A stretch of 64,000 nt of DNA from Paenibacillus sp. J45TS6 (GTDB lineage: Bacteria > Bacillota > Bacilli > Paenibacillales > Paenibacillaceae), in NCBI RefSeq assembly GCF_018403285.1, contig NZ_BOSJ01000008.1, positions 62,001 to 126,000 on the forward strand. Reading direction: 5' to 3'. Each line of letters begins with the position of its first letter. Position 1 is the stretch's first letter. A program made the translations under genes and the position numbers. This document shows positions 24,808 to 34,594 of the stretch, piece by piece. A model generated the notes under the pieces. The model made no database searches, was not told the origin of the DNA, and saw only the letters and a program-made list of their open reading frames with translations.

Positions 24808-25830
24808 ATGAATACCGAATCACAAACACAAGGCAAATCGTTAAAAGATATTCCTTTCTCTATCCTGGACTTAGCCACGGTTACGGAAGGCTCTAACATC
24901 CAGACGGCACTGCAAAATTCCCTGGATATTGCAAAACTAGCCGATGAATTGGGATATAACCGATTCTGGCTAGCAGAGCATCACAACATGCCGGGGATCG
25001 CAAGTTCAGCTACTTCGGTTGTCATCGGCCATATCGCTGGCGGAACCAAACGAATTCGCGTCGGCTCCGGAGGCGTAATGCTCCCTAACCATGCTCCACT
25101 TGTGATTGCCGAACAGTTCGGTACACTCGAATCTCTATTTCCTGGACGGATTGATCTTGGACTTGGCCGCGCACCCGGCTCTGATCAGCTGACCTCCCGC
25201 GCCTTGCGCCGAGGACCTGGCAGTGACGGACAAGATTTTCCGCAGCGTCTTGAAGAACTACAGAATTACTTCCATCCGACATCCAGTTCGTCTATGCAAG
25301 TTCATGCCTATCCTGGACGTGACTTAGATATTCCAATTTGGCTGCTTGGTTCGAGTGGTTTCAGTGCAGAACTTGCCGGACGAAAAGGTCTCCCTTTCTC
25401 TTTTGCGAGCCATTTCGCTCCAGATTACTTACTGCCTGCGCTTGATATTTACCGGTCAAGCTTCAGACCATCTGAAGTGCTGGACAAGCCTTATGCTATG
25501 GTTGCTCTAAACGCTTTTGTTGCTGATACGGATGAAGAGGCTCATTACTTATCCACTTCACATAAGAGACAATTCCTAAATATGATCCGGGGACGTTTTG
25601 GACTCATGCAGCCGCCGGTGGAAGAACTTGATTGGAACATGCAAGAGAAAGCGATCGTCCAAAACCAGCTCAGCTATTCGGTGATTGGCAGTCAAGACAG
25701 TGTTCGGGAACAGCTCGAACGTTTCCTTGCTCAAACGGGTGCAGACGAGTTCATGATGACTACACCAATCTATGATCATCAGGCGAGACTCCACTCGATC
25801 AAATTGCTTGGAGAACTGATGAACAAATAA
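24808..25830 (+). CDS. LLM-class flavin-dependent oxidoreductase (luciferase-like)
   Basis: A 340-residue bacterial-luciferase-fold protein close to the E. coli YhbW group. Family marks: [46 protein letters not shown], and [15 protein letters not shown]. Such enzymes use FMNH2 or F420; in Bacillales FMN is expected. The substrate is unknown. The ATG at 24808 follows CAGGAGGT. Monocistronic between AT-rich upstream DNA and a strong terminator. Confidence 0.88.
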   Translation: MNTESQTQGKSLKDIPFSILDLATVTEGSNIQTALQNSLDIAKLADELGYNRFWLAEHHNMPGIASSATSVVIGHIAGGTKRIRVGSGGVMLPNHAPLVIAEQFGTLESLFPGRIDLGLGRAPGSDQLTSRALRRGPGSDGQDFPQRLEELQNYFHPTSSSSMQVHAYPGRDLDIPIWLLGSSGFSAELAGRKGLPFSFASHFAPDYLLPALDIYRSSFRPSEVLDKPYAMVALNAFVADTDEEAHYLSTSHKRQFLNMIRGRFGLMQPPVEELDWNMQEKAIVQNQLSYSVIGSQDSVREQLERFLAQTGADEFMMTTPIYDHQARLHSIKLLGELMNK

Positions 25831-25869
25831 TCTTCTTTGCGATTAGAATCAAAACAATTCTATATATAG

Positions 25870-25915
25870 AAAGCCGGAAGGCGAAACTTTCATCGTTTCG
25901 TCTTCCGGCTTTTTT
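25870..25915. terminator. Bidirectional terminator between the LLM oxidoreductase and sdaAA
   Basis: AAGCCGGAAG.CGAAAC/GTTTCG.CTTCCGGCTT stem with six T to the right. Confidence 0.9.
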
Positions 25916-25930
25916 CGTTACCCCTAGTTA

Positions 25931-26848
25931 TTATTTTTCTTTGTCACTATCTTTTGTGTCTTGCGTGGTTTTCTTGGGCTTAGCTAAATTTTCAGTAATC
26001 CTCCGTCCTGTCGGCGTTTGAGCAAGACCACCTTGCGCTGTTTCCCGGTGGCGACTTGGCATCGCACTGCCCACCTCCAGCATCACATCGATCACTTCAT
26101 CAGAAGGTATCGCACTTCTTACACCTGCCAGTGCCATATCTGCCGCCGCCAGTGCAGTTACCGCACCTAAGCCATTACGAACAATACATGGAATCTCAAC
26201 AAGTCCTGCTACCGGATCACAGATCAGCCCCAATGTATTTTTCAATGCAATCCCTACTGCATGAACAACCTGCTCAGGAGTTCCTCCGCGCAGCTCAACC
26301 ATCGCACCGGCTGCCATTCCGATAGCCGAACCCACTTCAGCCTGGCAACCTCCTTCTGCGCCTGAAATAAAGGAGTTATTCGCGATCACATATCCAATCG
26401 CACCGGCACAAAACAGTCCATTCACCATATGCTCATCGCTCCAGCCAAACCGTTCCTGTGCACTAAGAAACACACCGGGAATAATTCCAGCCGAGCCGGC
26501 TGTAGGAGTCGCAACAATTCGCCCCATGGATGCATTCACTTCAGATACGCCGAGTGCATATGCCATGGCAAGAGCGGAAGCATCTCCTGAACAACTTTGA
26601 TTATTTTGCAAATAGTCTCGAACACGCTGACCATCTCCGCCAGTGAGACCACTGCGGGAAGTTGTATCTTCCGTCATTCCTTTATGAACGGCTTGTTTCA
26701 TAATCTCGTAATAATCAGTCATTTGTTGAACCACTTCCGTCTCAGAAGTGCCTGTTTCCTTCACTTGCTCTTCAATCATTAAGGTACCAAGTGTCTTGTT
26801 TTCTTCGGTACAAATGGCATGAAGTTCTCTTAGATGTTTAAAACGCAT
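25931..26848 (-). CDS. sdaAA: L-serine dehydratase, iron-sulfur-dependent, alpha subunit
   Basis: A 305-residue subunit of the [4Fe-4S] L-serine ammonia-lyase, converting serine to pyruvate and ammonia. Cluster-ligand and active-site regions are visible: NGLFCAGAIG, GAEGGCQAEVGSAIGMAAG, and LICDPVAGLVEIPC. The SCSGDASAL and GRIVATPTAGSAGI stretches are typical of the family. It follows sdaAB after two bases and forms a two-gene operon. The charged C-terminal tail (KPKKTTQDTKDSDKEK) is longer than usual. Confidence 0.93.
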   Translation of the reverse strand: MRFKHLRELHAICTEENKTLGTLMIEEQVKETGTSETEVVQQMTDYYEIMKQAVHKGMTEDTTSRSGLTGGDGQRVRDYLQNNQSCSGDASALAMAYALGVSEVNASMGRIVATPTAGSAGIIPGVFLSAQERFGWSDEHMVNGLFCAGAIGYVIANNSFISGAEGGCQAEVGSAIGMAAGAMVELRGGTPEQVVHAVGIALKNTLGLICDPVAGLVEIPCIVRNGLGAVTALAAADMALAGVRSAIPSDEVIDVMLEVGSAMPSRHRETAQGGLAQTPTGRRITENLAKPKKTTQDTKDSDKEK

Positions 26849-26850
26849 CC

Positions 26851-27528
26851 TTACATTAGCCCCTTTTTCAAATCGATTACTTTACAATCCAGCACATTTG
26901 GAAGCTGAATAAGTTTCGTCAGTACCTCAGGACAAGGAACGGTATCCAGCTCCATCGCAGTTAATGCTTCGCCCTCTCTTGCTTTTCGGTCTACCTGCAT
27001 AAAGCCAATGTTAACTCCCGACTCACTGATGATGGAAGTAACCGAAGCAATGACCCCTGCTTTATCGAGATGGCGAAGGACCAGCGCGGGGAAATCCCCC
27101 GTCAGTTGAACTCGGAAATCATTTAAATGAGATACGACTACGCTGCCGCCTCCAATCGAAGCTCCCATCATGGAACAGATCTGGTCGTTTACCTTTAATT
27201 CAAATTTCACTGTATTGGGATGGGCAGCAGGAAGTCCGCTGGTCACAATCTCGTACTGCATGCCAAGCTTCTCGGCCCATTCTTCTGCATCAGGGATACG
27301 GGGATCATCGGTAGCCATATCCATTAGACCGCTTAGAAGAGCTAGATCGGTACCATGACCTTGATATGTATCCGCAAAAGAACCATATAACGTCATTTTT
27401 GCTTCGACTGGCTGTTCCCCAAGCCACTGCCGAGCAATTCGTCCAAGCTTAACCGCTCCTGCTGTATGGGAACTCGATGGTCCCGTCATTGCGGGTCCGA
27501 TGATAGAAAAAACGTCTTTAAATCTCAT
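26851..27528 (-). CDS. sdaAB: L-serine dehydratase, iron-sulfur-dependent, beta subunit
   Basis: A 225-residue beta subunit: N-terminal domain with IIGPAMTGPSSSHTAGAVKLG, and a C-terminal ACT-like domain (about 145-220, ALVLRHLDKAGVIASVTSII) that may bind serine. The ATG at 27528 follows GGGGGAG by six bases; an upstream ATG is not needed. First gene of the operon with sdaAA. A terminator-like hairpin lies about 70-110 bases upstream of the start on the same strand. Confidence 0.93.
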   Translation of the reverse strand: MRFKDVFSIIGPAMTGPSSSHTAGAVKLGRIARQWLGEQPVEAKMTLYGSFADTYQGHGTDLALLSGLMDMATDDPRIPDAEEWAEKLGMQYEIVTSGLPAAHPNTVKFELKVNDQICSMMGASIGGGSVVVSHLNDFRVQLTGDFPALVLRHLDKAGVIASVTSIISESGVNIGFMQVDRKAREGEALTAMELDTVPCPEVLTKLIQLPNVLDCKVIDLKKGLM

Positions 27529-27596
27529 GTTGTACTCCCCCATGTGCATGTATTACACGTGAAGACCATAGGAACGAATGACCTGCAATCTCCCGC

Positions 27597-27638
27597 AAAA
27601 AAGGACAGAAGAAGGGCATATCACTCTTCTCTGTCCTT
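27597..27638 (-). terminator. Terminator or attenuator between the MFS gene and sdaAB
   Basis: On the minus strand AAGGACAGAGAAG/CTTCTTCTGTCCTT, then TTTTTT. It lies 180 bases after the MFS stop and 70 bases before the sdaAB start. It may simply end the MFS transcript, but a TTGACA at about 27704-27709 upstream of it allows a leader attenuator. Confidence 0.75.
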
Positions 27639-27816
27639 GGTATTTGAATGTTTCGCCACTTACCAATATAGCAATACTCAGATTAATTGAAACAAGTTGG
27701 CGGTGTCAATAAGAACTCTAACATCCATCAAACGAAGGGATCCATCTAAGTAATTATCCGTCTAATTCTTACTTATTTCCCCTACTGTTCCCGCTGCGTA
27801 CCCGTTCTATGCGGCA

Positions 27817-29067
27817 TCAACTTGAATGGTTCACATTCACTTTTTCTTCGTAATATGAGGTTGCTGATTTCTTCAGGCTTGCTGCCCATAACACGAGAGA
27901 AAGAAAGGTAAGCACAACCGAGATGGACAAATAGACAAGCCTAAGCGAAAACATTTCAGCAACAACGCCAAAAATAATAATAGCTGTAATCTGCAGTAAG
28001 CTAATCAGGATTCCAAACACACTTGTGATTCTGCCCATCAGCTCAGCAGGTACATTATTTTGATAAAATGTAATCATCCCGGTATTAGCAAAAGAAGAAA
28101 AGAAACCAAGCAGAACAAAACCCAGGGTGGCTGCCGTGAAAGAATCAGATACCGAGAAAATCAAATATCCCAGTGATACAAGAATCATCCCGCCCCCCAT
28201 CATATGCTTCAGCGGCAGCCATTTTACCAGCAAAGAATTGACAAAAGCTCCTGCCATACTGCCTGCCCCTGTTAAACTGATGATCAAACCATATTCCAAC
28301 TCAGATAAATCCAATACTTGGAGGATAAACACAACTTCCTGAGAATCCAAAGCCATCCCGATCAGCAAAATCAAATGATAAAAGCTATATATAAACATTA
28401 CATAAAATGCGATACGACTGAACTTAATCACCTCTGCCCAGTCATTCACAACCATCCGTATCGTTAAGCTTCTACTGCCAGTAGAATCCGTCTTCTTCAC
28501 CTCAAGTTTAGGTAGAAACAGAAGAATCACAGTCGAGATTAAAAACGAAGCTGCATTCAAATAGATAGCCATATCAGGTGTTGTATACATAAGCATAACT
28601 CCCATTATGGCAGGCCCAACTAAAAAAGCACCAGAAGAGGTTAACCCTTGAAAAGCATTAAACTGCTTCCGGTCTTCTTCCGGTATTAGTCTAACAATGT
28701 AGACCTGTGAAGCAGGATGAAAAATAGAGGAAGCCATGCTGACAAGCAGTAAGCAGCTATATATCATCCATAGATCAGATAATAAAGGCAGCAAGGCTAC
28801 AAGCACTGCCCGAATGACATTTGTGAGTATCATAAGTTGTCTTTGGTCATAGCGGTCAACAATACTTCCAGACCAAAACTTTGTAAGTATGGATGCAAGC
28901 GGAGCAATAATCCACAGTCCAGCAACCGCGGCAGGAGAACTGGTCATATTTAGAATGAGAAGATTGATTGCAATCAGATAGATAAAATCCCCGACTCGGG
29001 AGATCCCAATACTGCCAAGCAGCAACCCTCTTCCCCACAAGTGGTAATACCGTTTATGTAACATCAT
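27817..29067 (-). CDS. MFS transporter
   Basis: A 416-residue protein with about 12 hydrophobic segments and the MFS loop 2-3 motif GSIVDRYDQRQLMI. The N-half GLWIIAPLASILTKFWSG and the HPASQVYIVRLIPEEDR segment resemble the MFS_3/enterobactin-exporter-like group, often efflux proteins for drugs or siderophores. The substrate cannot be read from sequence. The start is one of two adjacent ATGs at 29067 or 29064. The final residues are polar. Confidence 0.85.
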   Translation of the reverse strand: MMLHKRYYHLWGRGLLLGSIGISRVGDFIYLIAINLLILNMTSSPAAVAGLWIIAPLASILTKFWSGSIVDRYDQRQLMILTNVIRAVLVALLPLLSDLWMIYSCLLLVSMASSIFHPASQVYIVRLIPEEDRKQFNAFQGLTSSGAFLVGPAIMGVMLMYTTPDMAIYLNAASFLISTVILLFLPKLEVKKTDSTGSRSLTIRMVVNDWAEVIKFSRIAFYVMFIYSFYHLILLIGMALDSQEVVFILQVLDLSELEYGLIISLTGAGSMAGAFVNSLLVKWLPLKHMMGGGMILVSLGYLIFSVSDSFTAATLGFVLLGFFSSFANTGMITFYQNNVPAELMGRITSVFGILISLLQITAIIIFGVVAEMFSLRLVYLSISVVLTFLSLVLWAASLKKSATSYYEEKVNVNHSS

Positions 29068-29182
29068 GAATGCCTCTTTCCGTTGTTTCTATGAATAATC
29101 ATTTCTAAATATAACAGATTATACCATTTTGTGAAATGGAGGGAGAGGCAGCGCGGAGAAAGAGTACTAACTTCTTTCAAAT

Positions 29183-29206
29183 GTTTTAATCCTGAAGAGG
29201 GGGTTA
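29183..29206 (+). promoter_or_regulatory. SigmaB-type promoter of gsiB
   Basis: GTTTTA (29183-29188), 12-base spacer, GGGTTA (29201-29206), close to the SigB consensus GTTTAA-N12-14-GGGTAT, about 50 bases before the start codon. gsiB is a classic general-stress gene, so the match is credible. Confidence 0.6.
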
Positions 29207-29254
29207 AATATAGGATGTAACACACTACAATACAAAATCAGATAGGAGAGATTA

Positions 29255-29590
29255 ATGATGACACAAAACAACAAAAACGAAAAAATGAGCCGTGAAGAAG
29301 CAGGACGTATGGGTGGAGAAGCTACTTCTAAAAACCATGACAAGGAATTCTACCAAGAGATTGGTGAAAAAGGCGGAGAAGCGACTTCCAAAAACCATGA
29401 CAAAGAATTCTACCAAGAGATTGGTGAAAAAGGCGGAGAAGCTACTGCTAAAAACCATGACAAAGAGTTCTACCAAGAGATTGGCAGCAAAGGCGGGCAA
29501 TCTCGCGGAAACAACGATGGTAATAACGGTAAAATGAGCCGTGAAGAAGCAGGCCGCAAAGGCGGACAAGCTAGAGCTCGAAAGAACTAA
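29255..29590 (+). CDS. gsiB: General stress protein with KGG repeats (GsiB-like)
   Basis: A 111-residue hydrophilic protein that starts NKMSREEAGR-like and contains three nearly identical 20-residue repeats GGEATSKNHDKEFYQEIGEK, as in B. subtilis GsiB, and ends with a second MSREEAGRKGGQA block. These hydrophilin-like proteins accumulate under heat, salt, ethanol and drying stress through SigmaB. The copy has three full repeats, fewer than the five of B. subtilis. AGGAGAG precedes the ATG, and a SigB-like promoter lies upstream. Confidence 0.95.
   Translation: MMTQNNKNEKMSREEAGRMGGEATSKNHDKEFYQEIGEKGGEATSKNHDKEFYQEIGEKGGEATAKNHDKEFYQEIGSKGGQSRGNNDGNNGKMSREEAGRKGGQARARKN
29312..29491 (+). repeat. 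Three tandem 60-bp repeats inside gsiB
   Basis: Units 29312-29371, 29372-29431 and 29432-29491 differ at few bases and encode the 20-residue KGG repeats. Copy number may vary by recombination. Confidence 0.9.
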
Positions 29591-29620
29591 GCACGAATGA
29601 ACAATGATCATATAGATGAT

Positions 29621-29670
29621 ATGGCAACAAGGCCAAGGTCACCTATTCCAGGTAACCTTGGCCTTGCCAT
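29621..29670. terminator. Hairpin between convergent gsiB and pstB
   Basis: ATGGC-AAC-AAGGCCAAGGT paired with ACCTTGGCCTT-GCCAT. Strong stem but poor T-run, so termination efficiency is uncertain. Confidence 0.6.
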
Positions 29671-29713
29671 GTCTTCATATCCCTTTGAAATTGTTAGCTA
29701 CTAAAATCTATTT

Positions 29714-30472
29714 TTAACCGAAACGTCCCATAATATATTCTTGAGTAGACTGGTTCGCCGGATTTGAGAAAATCTTTTCTGTGACATCACGTTCAATCAG
29801 ATTCCCCATGTAGAAGTACGAGGTATAATCTGAAATCCGTGCTGCCTGCTGCATGTTATGAGTCACGATGACGATACGTAATTCTTTTTTAAGTTCTGTA
29901 ATGAGTTCCTCGATCTTCCCTGTTGATACCGGATCGAGTGCAGAAGCAGGCTCATCGAGCAGAAGAATTTGCGGCTCAACGGATAATGCACGAGCAATAC
30001 ATAGACGTTGCTGCTGTCCACCAGATAGTGCCAGGGCTGAATCTTTAAGCCGATCTTTTACCTCATCCCATAGCGCTGCACGGCGCAGACTTTTCTCCAC
30101 AATCTCATCGAGTTGCTTCTTATTCTTTACTCCACGATACTTGGGTCCGAACGCGATATTATTATAGATCGATTTGTGAAAAGGATTCGGCTTCTGCCAC
30201 ACCATTCCGATTTGTTGGCGTAGTTTGATTACGTCAGTCCCCGGTGCATTCAGATCTTTTCCGTTCATCCATATATGACCTGTAACTCTAGCACCCGCAA
30301 TCTCATCATTCATGCGATTTAATGAACGAAGAAAGGTGGATTTTCCGCATCCCGAAGGACCAATCAGTGCCGTTACCGTATTCTCAGGAAACTCCATACT
30401 GATTTTTTTTACCGCTTCTTTTTCCCCGTAAAAAACACTTAGATCCTCTGTACTAAATGGTTGTTGTGCCAT
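29714..30472 (-). CDS. pstB: Phosphate ABC transporter ATP-binding protein
   Basis: A 252-residue ATPase: Walker [10 protein letters not shown], signature LSGGQQQRL, Walker [14 protein letters not shown]. PstB-specific stretches are [31 protein letters not shown] and the C-terminal [11 protein letters not shown]. Last gene of pstSCAB. No phoU follows on this strand; the next gene is convergent gsiB. Confidence 0.96.
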   Translation of the reverse strand: MAQQPFSTEDLSVFYGEKEAVKKISMEFPENTVTALIGPSGCGKSTFLRSLNRMNDEIAGARVTGHIWMNGKDLNAPGTDVIKLRQQIGMVWQKPNPFHKSIYNNIAFGPKYRGVKNKKQLDEIVEKSLRRAALWDEVKDRLKDSALALSGGQQQRLCIARALSVEPQILLLDEPASALDPVSTGKIEELITELKKELRIVIVTHNMQQAARISDYTSYFYMGNLIERDVTEKIFSNPANQSTQEYIMGRFG

Positions 30473-30504
30473 TACAGCTGTACCTCCCTATATACAAAAA
30501 ACAA

Positions 30505-31404
30505 TTAGTTCATGCGTTTCGCAGCAGTCATCCGGCGATATACAAATCGTCCAAGCCAGCGAGCGAATAAGTTAAATAGCAGAACCATAATCACGAGAAC
30601 AGCAGAAGCACCCGCTGCGATCTCAGCAGCATCCGGTTTAAGCTGCTCACTATTTACCTTCCAGATGTGTACGGCAAGTGTCTCTGCAGGGCGCATCGGA
30701 TTCAGCGGAGATCTCTCACTGAACGGATTCCAATTCGTAAAGTCGAGCGGCGGACTACTCATTCCTGCAGTAAACATCAGAGCAGCTGCTTCACCAAAAA
30801 TCCGGCCCGCTGCAAGAATCGTTCCTGTAATCATCGCTGGCAAAGCTACAGGAAGCAGGATGGAAGTGATAATCTTCCACTTCGATAAACCAAGAGCAAG
30901 TCCAGCCTCTTTTTGTGCTTTAGGAACGGAACGGAAAGCTTGCTCGGTTGTCCGAACCATAAGCGGCAGATTGAATACGGCAAGTGCAAGTGCACCGGAC
31001 AGCAAAGAAAATCCAAAACCAAACGTATTTACGAGAACCAGCAAACCGAAAAGACCGATAACGATGGACGGAAAGGAGGATAATACCTCAACGACCAAGC
31101 GAATCATGTTTGTAATTCTACCTGGTTTCGCATATTCAGCCATATAAATTCCGGCTCCCCATCCAAGCGGGATCGTAATAATCAGGGTAAGGATGAGAAG
31201 GTATATAGAGTTAAATAGCTGTGGTCCAATCCCGCCACCTGCCCGCAAATTTTGTGGTTTGCTAGTTAGGAAATCCCAACTGATATGTCCAATTCCGCGG
31301 AAAATAATAAATCCAAGAAGACCTACCAGGATGGCCACAATCGCAAGTGCAAAGGTAACGATAACCCCAGTAGCAATTCGATCGACTGTTTTTGGCTTCA
31401 TCAT
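30505..31404 (-). CDS. pstA: Phosphate ABC transporter permease PstA
   Basis: A 299-residue permease with six membrane segments and the EAA-like motif KAQKEAGLALGLSKWKII. Typical PstA end region AGRIFGEAAALMFTAG. The first ATG overlaps the pstC stop (ATGA). Confidence 0.95.
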   Translation of the reverse strand: MMKPKTVDRIATGVIVTFALAIVAILVGLLGFIIFRGIGHISWDFLTSKPQNLRAGGGIGPQLFNSIYLLILTLIITIPLGWGAGIYMAEYAKPGRITNMIRLVVEVLSSFPSIVIGLFGLLVLVNTFGFGFSLLSGALALAVFNLPLMVRTTEQAFRSVPKAQKEAGLALGLSKWKIITSILLPVALPAMITGTILAAGRIFGEAAALMFTAGMSSPPLDFTNWNPFSERSPLNPMRPAETLAVHIWKVNSEQLKPDAAEIAAGASAVLVIMVLLFNLFARWLGRFVYRRMTAAKRMN

Positions 31405-32321
31405 ACCCGATTTCTCCTTTCAAGCAAGCGAACAAGTAATACAAAGATAAAGGTCATAAGAAGAAGCACAAGTGCCATACTCCATAGCGCATTATTATGA
31501 ACAGAACCTGAAGCTGTATTCCCCATGCTAAGTGTAATTACACTTGTGAGTGTTGATGCAGATTCCAAAAGTGAATTTGGAACGTGCGGTGCGTTACCAA
31601 TAACCATCTGTACCGCAAGTGCTTCACCGAAGGCACGTGCCATTCCGAGAACAACCCCTGTTAAGAGCGCAGGCAGTACCGTAGGTATAACTACACCTGT
31701 TATGGTTTGCCAGCGAGTTGCACCCAGTGCATAGGAAGATTCTCTAAGACCACCAGGCAGAGAAGTAATGGCATCTGCCATAATACTTGTAATCGTGGGA
31801 AGAATCATGACAGATAACACAAGACAGCCTGCTAAAATACCGACCCCAGTACCTCCAAAGATCGAACGGATCAGTGGAACAATGACGGTAAGTCCAACAA
31901 ATCCATAAACAACAGAAGGAATACCAGACAAGAGTTCAATGGCTGGCTGCAGGATTCGCTTTCCTTTACCTGGTACAATCTCAGTCATGAATAAAGCGGC
32001 ACATAATGCTAAAGGACTTGCAATCAGTGCAGCAAGAATTGTTACTGTAAAGGAACCTACGATAAACGGAAGTGCGCCATAGGCAGGTTCATCCCCTGTT
32101 GGATTCCAAGTTCCGGATGTAAAGAACTCTAATGGACTCACTCCATCTTTCATAAAAGTAGTTAAGCCTTTGGAAGCAACAAAAAAGACAATCGATATAA
32201 TAACTACAATAAGAAAGACTACACAGATGGACGTATATATTTTACCGATCCAATCTTCATAATAATGCTTTTCCCGTTTCGGGCGAGGTTTGTGCGCATG
32301 ATCCGTGTTCGCTACACTCAT
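31401..32321 (-). CDS. pstC: Phosphate ABC transporter permease PstC
   Basis: About 306 residues, six membrane segments, a polar N-terminus with HAHKPRPKREKHY, and the EAA motif LRESSYALGATRWQTI. ARAFGEALAVQMVIGN is typical of PstC. ATG at 32321 follows AAGGA by nine bases. Confidence 0.95.
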   Translation of the reverse strand: MSVANTDHAHKPRPKREKHYYEDWIGKIYTSICVVFLIVVIISIVFFVASKGLTTFMKDGVSPLEFFTSGTWNPTGDEPAYGALPFIVGSFTVTILAALIASPLALCAALFMTEIVPGKGKRILQPAIELLSGIPSVVYGFVGLTVIVPLIRSIFGGTGVGILAGCLVLSVMILPTITSIMADAITSLPGGLRESSYALGATRWQTITGVVIPTVLPALLTGVVLGMARAFGEALAVQMVIGNAPHVPNSLLESASTLTSVITLSMGNTASGSVHNNALWSMALVLLLMTFIFVLLVRLLERRNRV

Positions 32322-32454
32322 CAAGAACCATCCTTTTTAAATCATTTTAGTATAATTCTGTATCTCATCTAAAAACCGAACGAAAGAGGTCGAGCAACAA
32401 TTCAGCCCGCCTCTTATCGATCTATATCTCATTCTTTGAAAATTGTACTTTATC

Positions 32455-33363
32455 TTATTTCTCGGTAATATTACCTTCCGCGTCACGCACAACTTGCATA
32501 TCGCTAACAGGGATGTAACCCAAGTCTACGACATACGTTTTTTGAATGTCATCAGACAGCATGTAGTCAAGGAAAGCTTTTACCACTTCATTTGGCTCGC
32601 CATTTGTATACATATGTTCATAAGCCCATACCGCATATTCACCTGTTTGAATGTTCTCCACGGTAGCTTCTACCCCATTGTATTTAATAGCCGCAATGCT
32701 ATCATCAAGGTAAGACAGAGCTAGGTAGCCGATAGCACCTGGTGTTTCCGTAATGATTTTTTTAACGGTACCTGAGGAATCTTCTTGAATCGATCCTTGT
32801 AATTCAGGAGCACTTTGACCTAGAGCATACTTTTCAAAAGTAGCACGAGTTCCGGAACTTGCTGGACGGTTAACGATAACAATTTTTTGATCTGCTCCGC
32901 CAACTTCCTTCCAGTTCGTGATTTTACCAGTGAAGATATCAACCAATTGTTGTTGAGTCAGGTCATCAACACCTACATTTTTATTCGCTACAACAGACAT
33001 CCCTACAACAGCGACTTGATGGTCAACCAAATTTTTCGCTTGTTCAGCATCTAATTTTTCTTCTGCGAATACATCGGAGTTACCGATATCGGCTTGTTTG
33101 TCAGCAACTTGAGTAAGTCCTGTTCCACTACCGCCGCCTTGTACTTGTACGGTAATCTCTTCATTTCCTTCCACTGCCATAAAATCTTGTCCCGCTTGAT
33201 CAACCAACGGTTGAAGTGCTGAAGATCCAACAGCAAGAATTGATCCGCTTAATTTATTATCTGTAGAACCAGCCGTATCTGAGCCCGAACCGCAAGCGGC
33301 TAGTACGACAGTCATTGCAAGTGTTGTCATAAGTAAAGGAAATTTTTTCGCTTTCTTGAACAT
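32455..33363 (-). CDS. pstS: Phosphate-binding lipoprotein PstS
   Basis: A 302-residue solute-binding lipoprotein: signal with lipobox VLAACGSG, phosphate-pocket stretches GSSALQPLVDQAG and NRPASSGTRATFE, and the QVQGGGSGTGL loop. First gene of pstSCAB, with about 130 bases to pstC. It delivers inorganic phosphate to the PstCA channel. The upstream region holds two TTTACA half-sites 35 bases apart but no clean tandem Pho box. Confidence 0.95.
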   Translation of the reverse strand: MFKKAKKFPLLMTTLAMTVVLAACGSGSDTAGSTDNKLSGSILAVGSSALQPLVDQAGQDFMAVEGNEEITVQVQGGGSGTGLTQVADKQADIGNSDVFAEEKLDAEQAKNLVDHQVAVVGMSVVANKNVGVDDLTQQQLVDIFTGKITNWKEVGGADQKIVIVNRPASSGTRATFEKYALGQSAPELQGSIQEDSSGTVKKIITETPGAIGYLALSYLDDSIAAIKYNGVEATVENIQTGEYAVWAYEHMYTNGEPNEVVKAFLDYMLSDDIQKTYVVDLGYIPVSDMQVVRDAEGNITEK

Positions 33364-33634
33364 GTTAGGTTGTCCTCCCCCAAATTGTGTGTGGTGTTTA
33401 TTTGTTTACCACGTTTGACTATGTGTTTATTGTAAATCCAGTGCATCAATATAAAATTTATGTTTTGTAAACGTGCTATTAAATATGTATATATTTTTTC
33501 TATGACTTGATATAATTAATCTATAACAGGAAAATTGAATAGAAGTATTTGTACTAGAGGTTGTCCTCTTTGATCGTTTCCTATCCTCTATATATCGTTT
33601 GTAAAATGAATGAACAGAAGTGAGGTCCCCCCCA

Positions 33635-34519
33635 ATGAATATGAATGTAATCAAATTTCAAATCCTCGTTCTCATTGATCGTTACAATAAAGTAACGGAT
33701 GTCGCTAGAGAACTTCAAATGAAGCAGCCAACGGTTTCTTTCCATATGAAAAGCTTAGAGAAAGACATGGGCGTCCCCATATACAGCGCTCAGCAAGGAA
33801 GAATGATGTTAACCGATGCAGGAAGGGCTATCCTCCCTCATGCCAAACAAATTCTTGCGCTTACCGATACCGTTAAACGAACAGTTCAGCAATTCAGTTC
33901 GCTTGGACAAGGGGATGTTCTAATCCATGCCGATTCACTTGCAGCTGAAAATGTTTTGCCTGAGTTGATGAGTCGTTTCGCATCAGAATATCCAGGAATT
34001 ACGGTGAGAAACAGCTTAATCGGAGATTCGTCTGGAGAAGGAAATGCAGAGGATTCTTTTTTACTGGCACGTACCGAAAAACAGCCCCTCCCTCAGGAAC
34101 CGGAATCGAGTGATTATGTATTATTGCAGCAAGATCAGCTCGTGCTTGTATCAGCAAAGGATCATCCTCTGTTAATGAGCGATTCTGTTAAACCCAGTGA
34201 TCTCTCTCAAATCTTATTCGTTGACTATGAAAGCCAAGGATTACTTGGCAAATATACAGAACAATTTACAGAACAAACCAATATTCATTTATGGAAAAGG
34301 GTATCTGCGGCTACACCGCAAGCAGCGCTGAGGACCGTTTCTTTAGGGAATGCGTTTACCTTTTTACCTGCGAGTATGCTCTCCTCTACCTCAGCCAACA
34401 TCATCTCGATGCCCATTCCGGGTCTGGAAGAACAAGATACTAGACTCTGCACGTATTTATATAGAAGAAAAGATCTTTCGCCGGCTGCTTCTGCATTTTG
34501 GAACTTCATTACACCCTGA
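33635..34519 (+). CDS. LysR-family transcriptional regulator
   Basis: A 294-residue LysR regulator: N-terminal HTH (KVTDVARELQMKQPTVSFHMKSLE, read over two helices) and a two-lobed effector domain (VLIHADSLAAENVLPELM, LVLVSAKDHPLL). The ATG at 33635 follows GTGAGG by nine bases; the upstream GTG frame extension is not needed. It is divergent from pstS but there is no evidence that it controls phosphate uptake. A TATAAT at 33511-33516 could be its -10 or that of a divergent transcript. Confidence 0.88.
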   Translation: MNMNVIKFQILVLIDRYNKVTDVARELQMKQPTVSFHMKSLEKDMGVPIYSAQQGRMMLTDAGRAILPHAKQILALTDTVKRTVQQFSSLGQGDVLIHADSLAAENVLPELMSRFASEYPGITVRNSLIGDSSGEGNAEDSFLLARTEKQPLPQEPESSDYVLLQQDQLVLVSAKDHPLLMSDSVKPSDLSQILFVDYESQGLLGKYTEQFTEQTNIHLWKRVSAATPQAALRTVSLGNAFTFLPASMLSSTSANIISMPIPGLEEQDTRLCTYLYRRKDLSPAASAFWNFITP

Positions 34520-34594
34520 TGCACCCATCCCATTCGCAGTTCATATATATGACCATAGGCTATGAACCATTATTCGGAATGGGAGTTGATTGTT

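Noticed and set aside
27550-27720. Glycine or serine riboswitch ahead of sdaAB
   Set aside because: No glycine-riboswitch core or T-box sequence; only a terminator-like stem.
29252-29611. Minus-strand 119-codon frame opposite gsiB
   Set aside because: It is the mirror of the 60-bp repeats; no start signals, and the plus strand encodes an unmistakable GsiB.
33421-33480. Pho box ahead of pstS
   Set aside because: Two TTTACA half-sites exist but are 35 bases apart, not 11; insufficient for a call.
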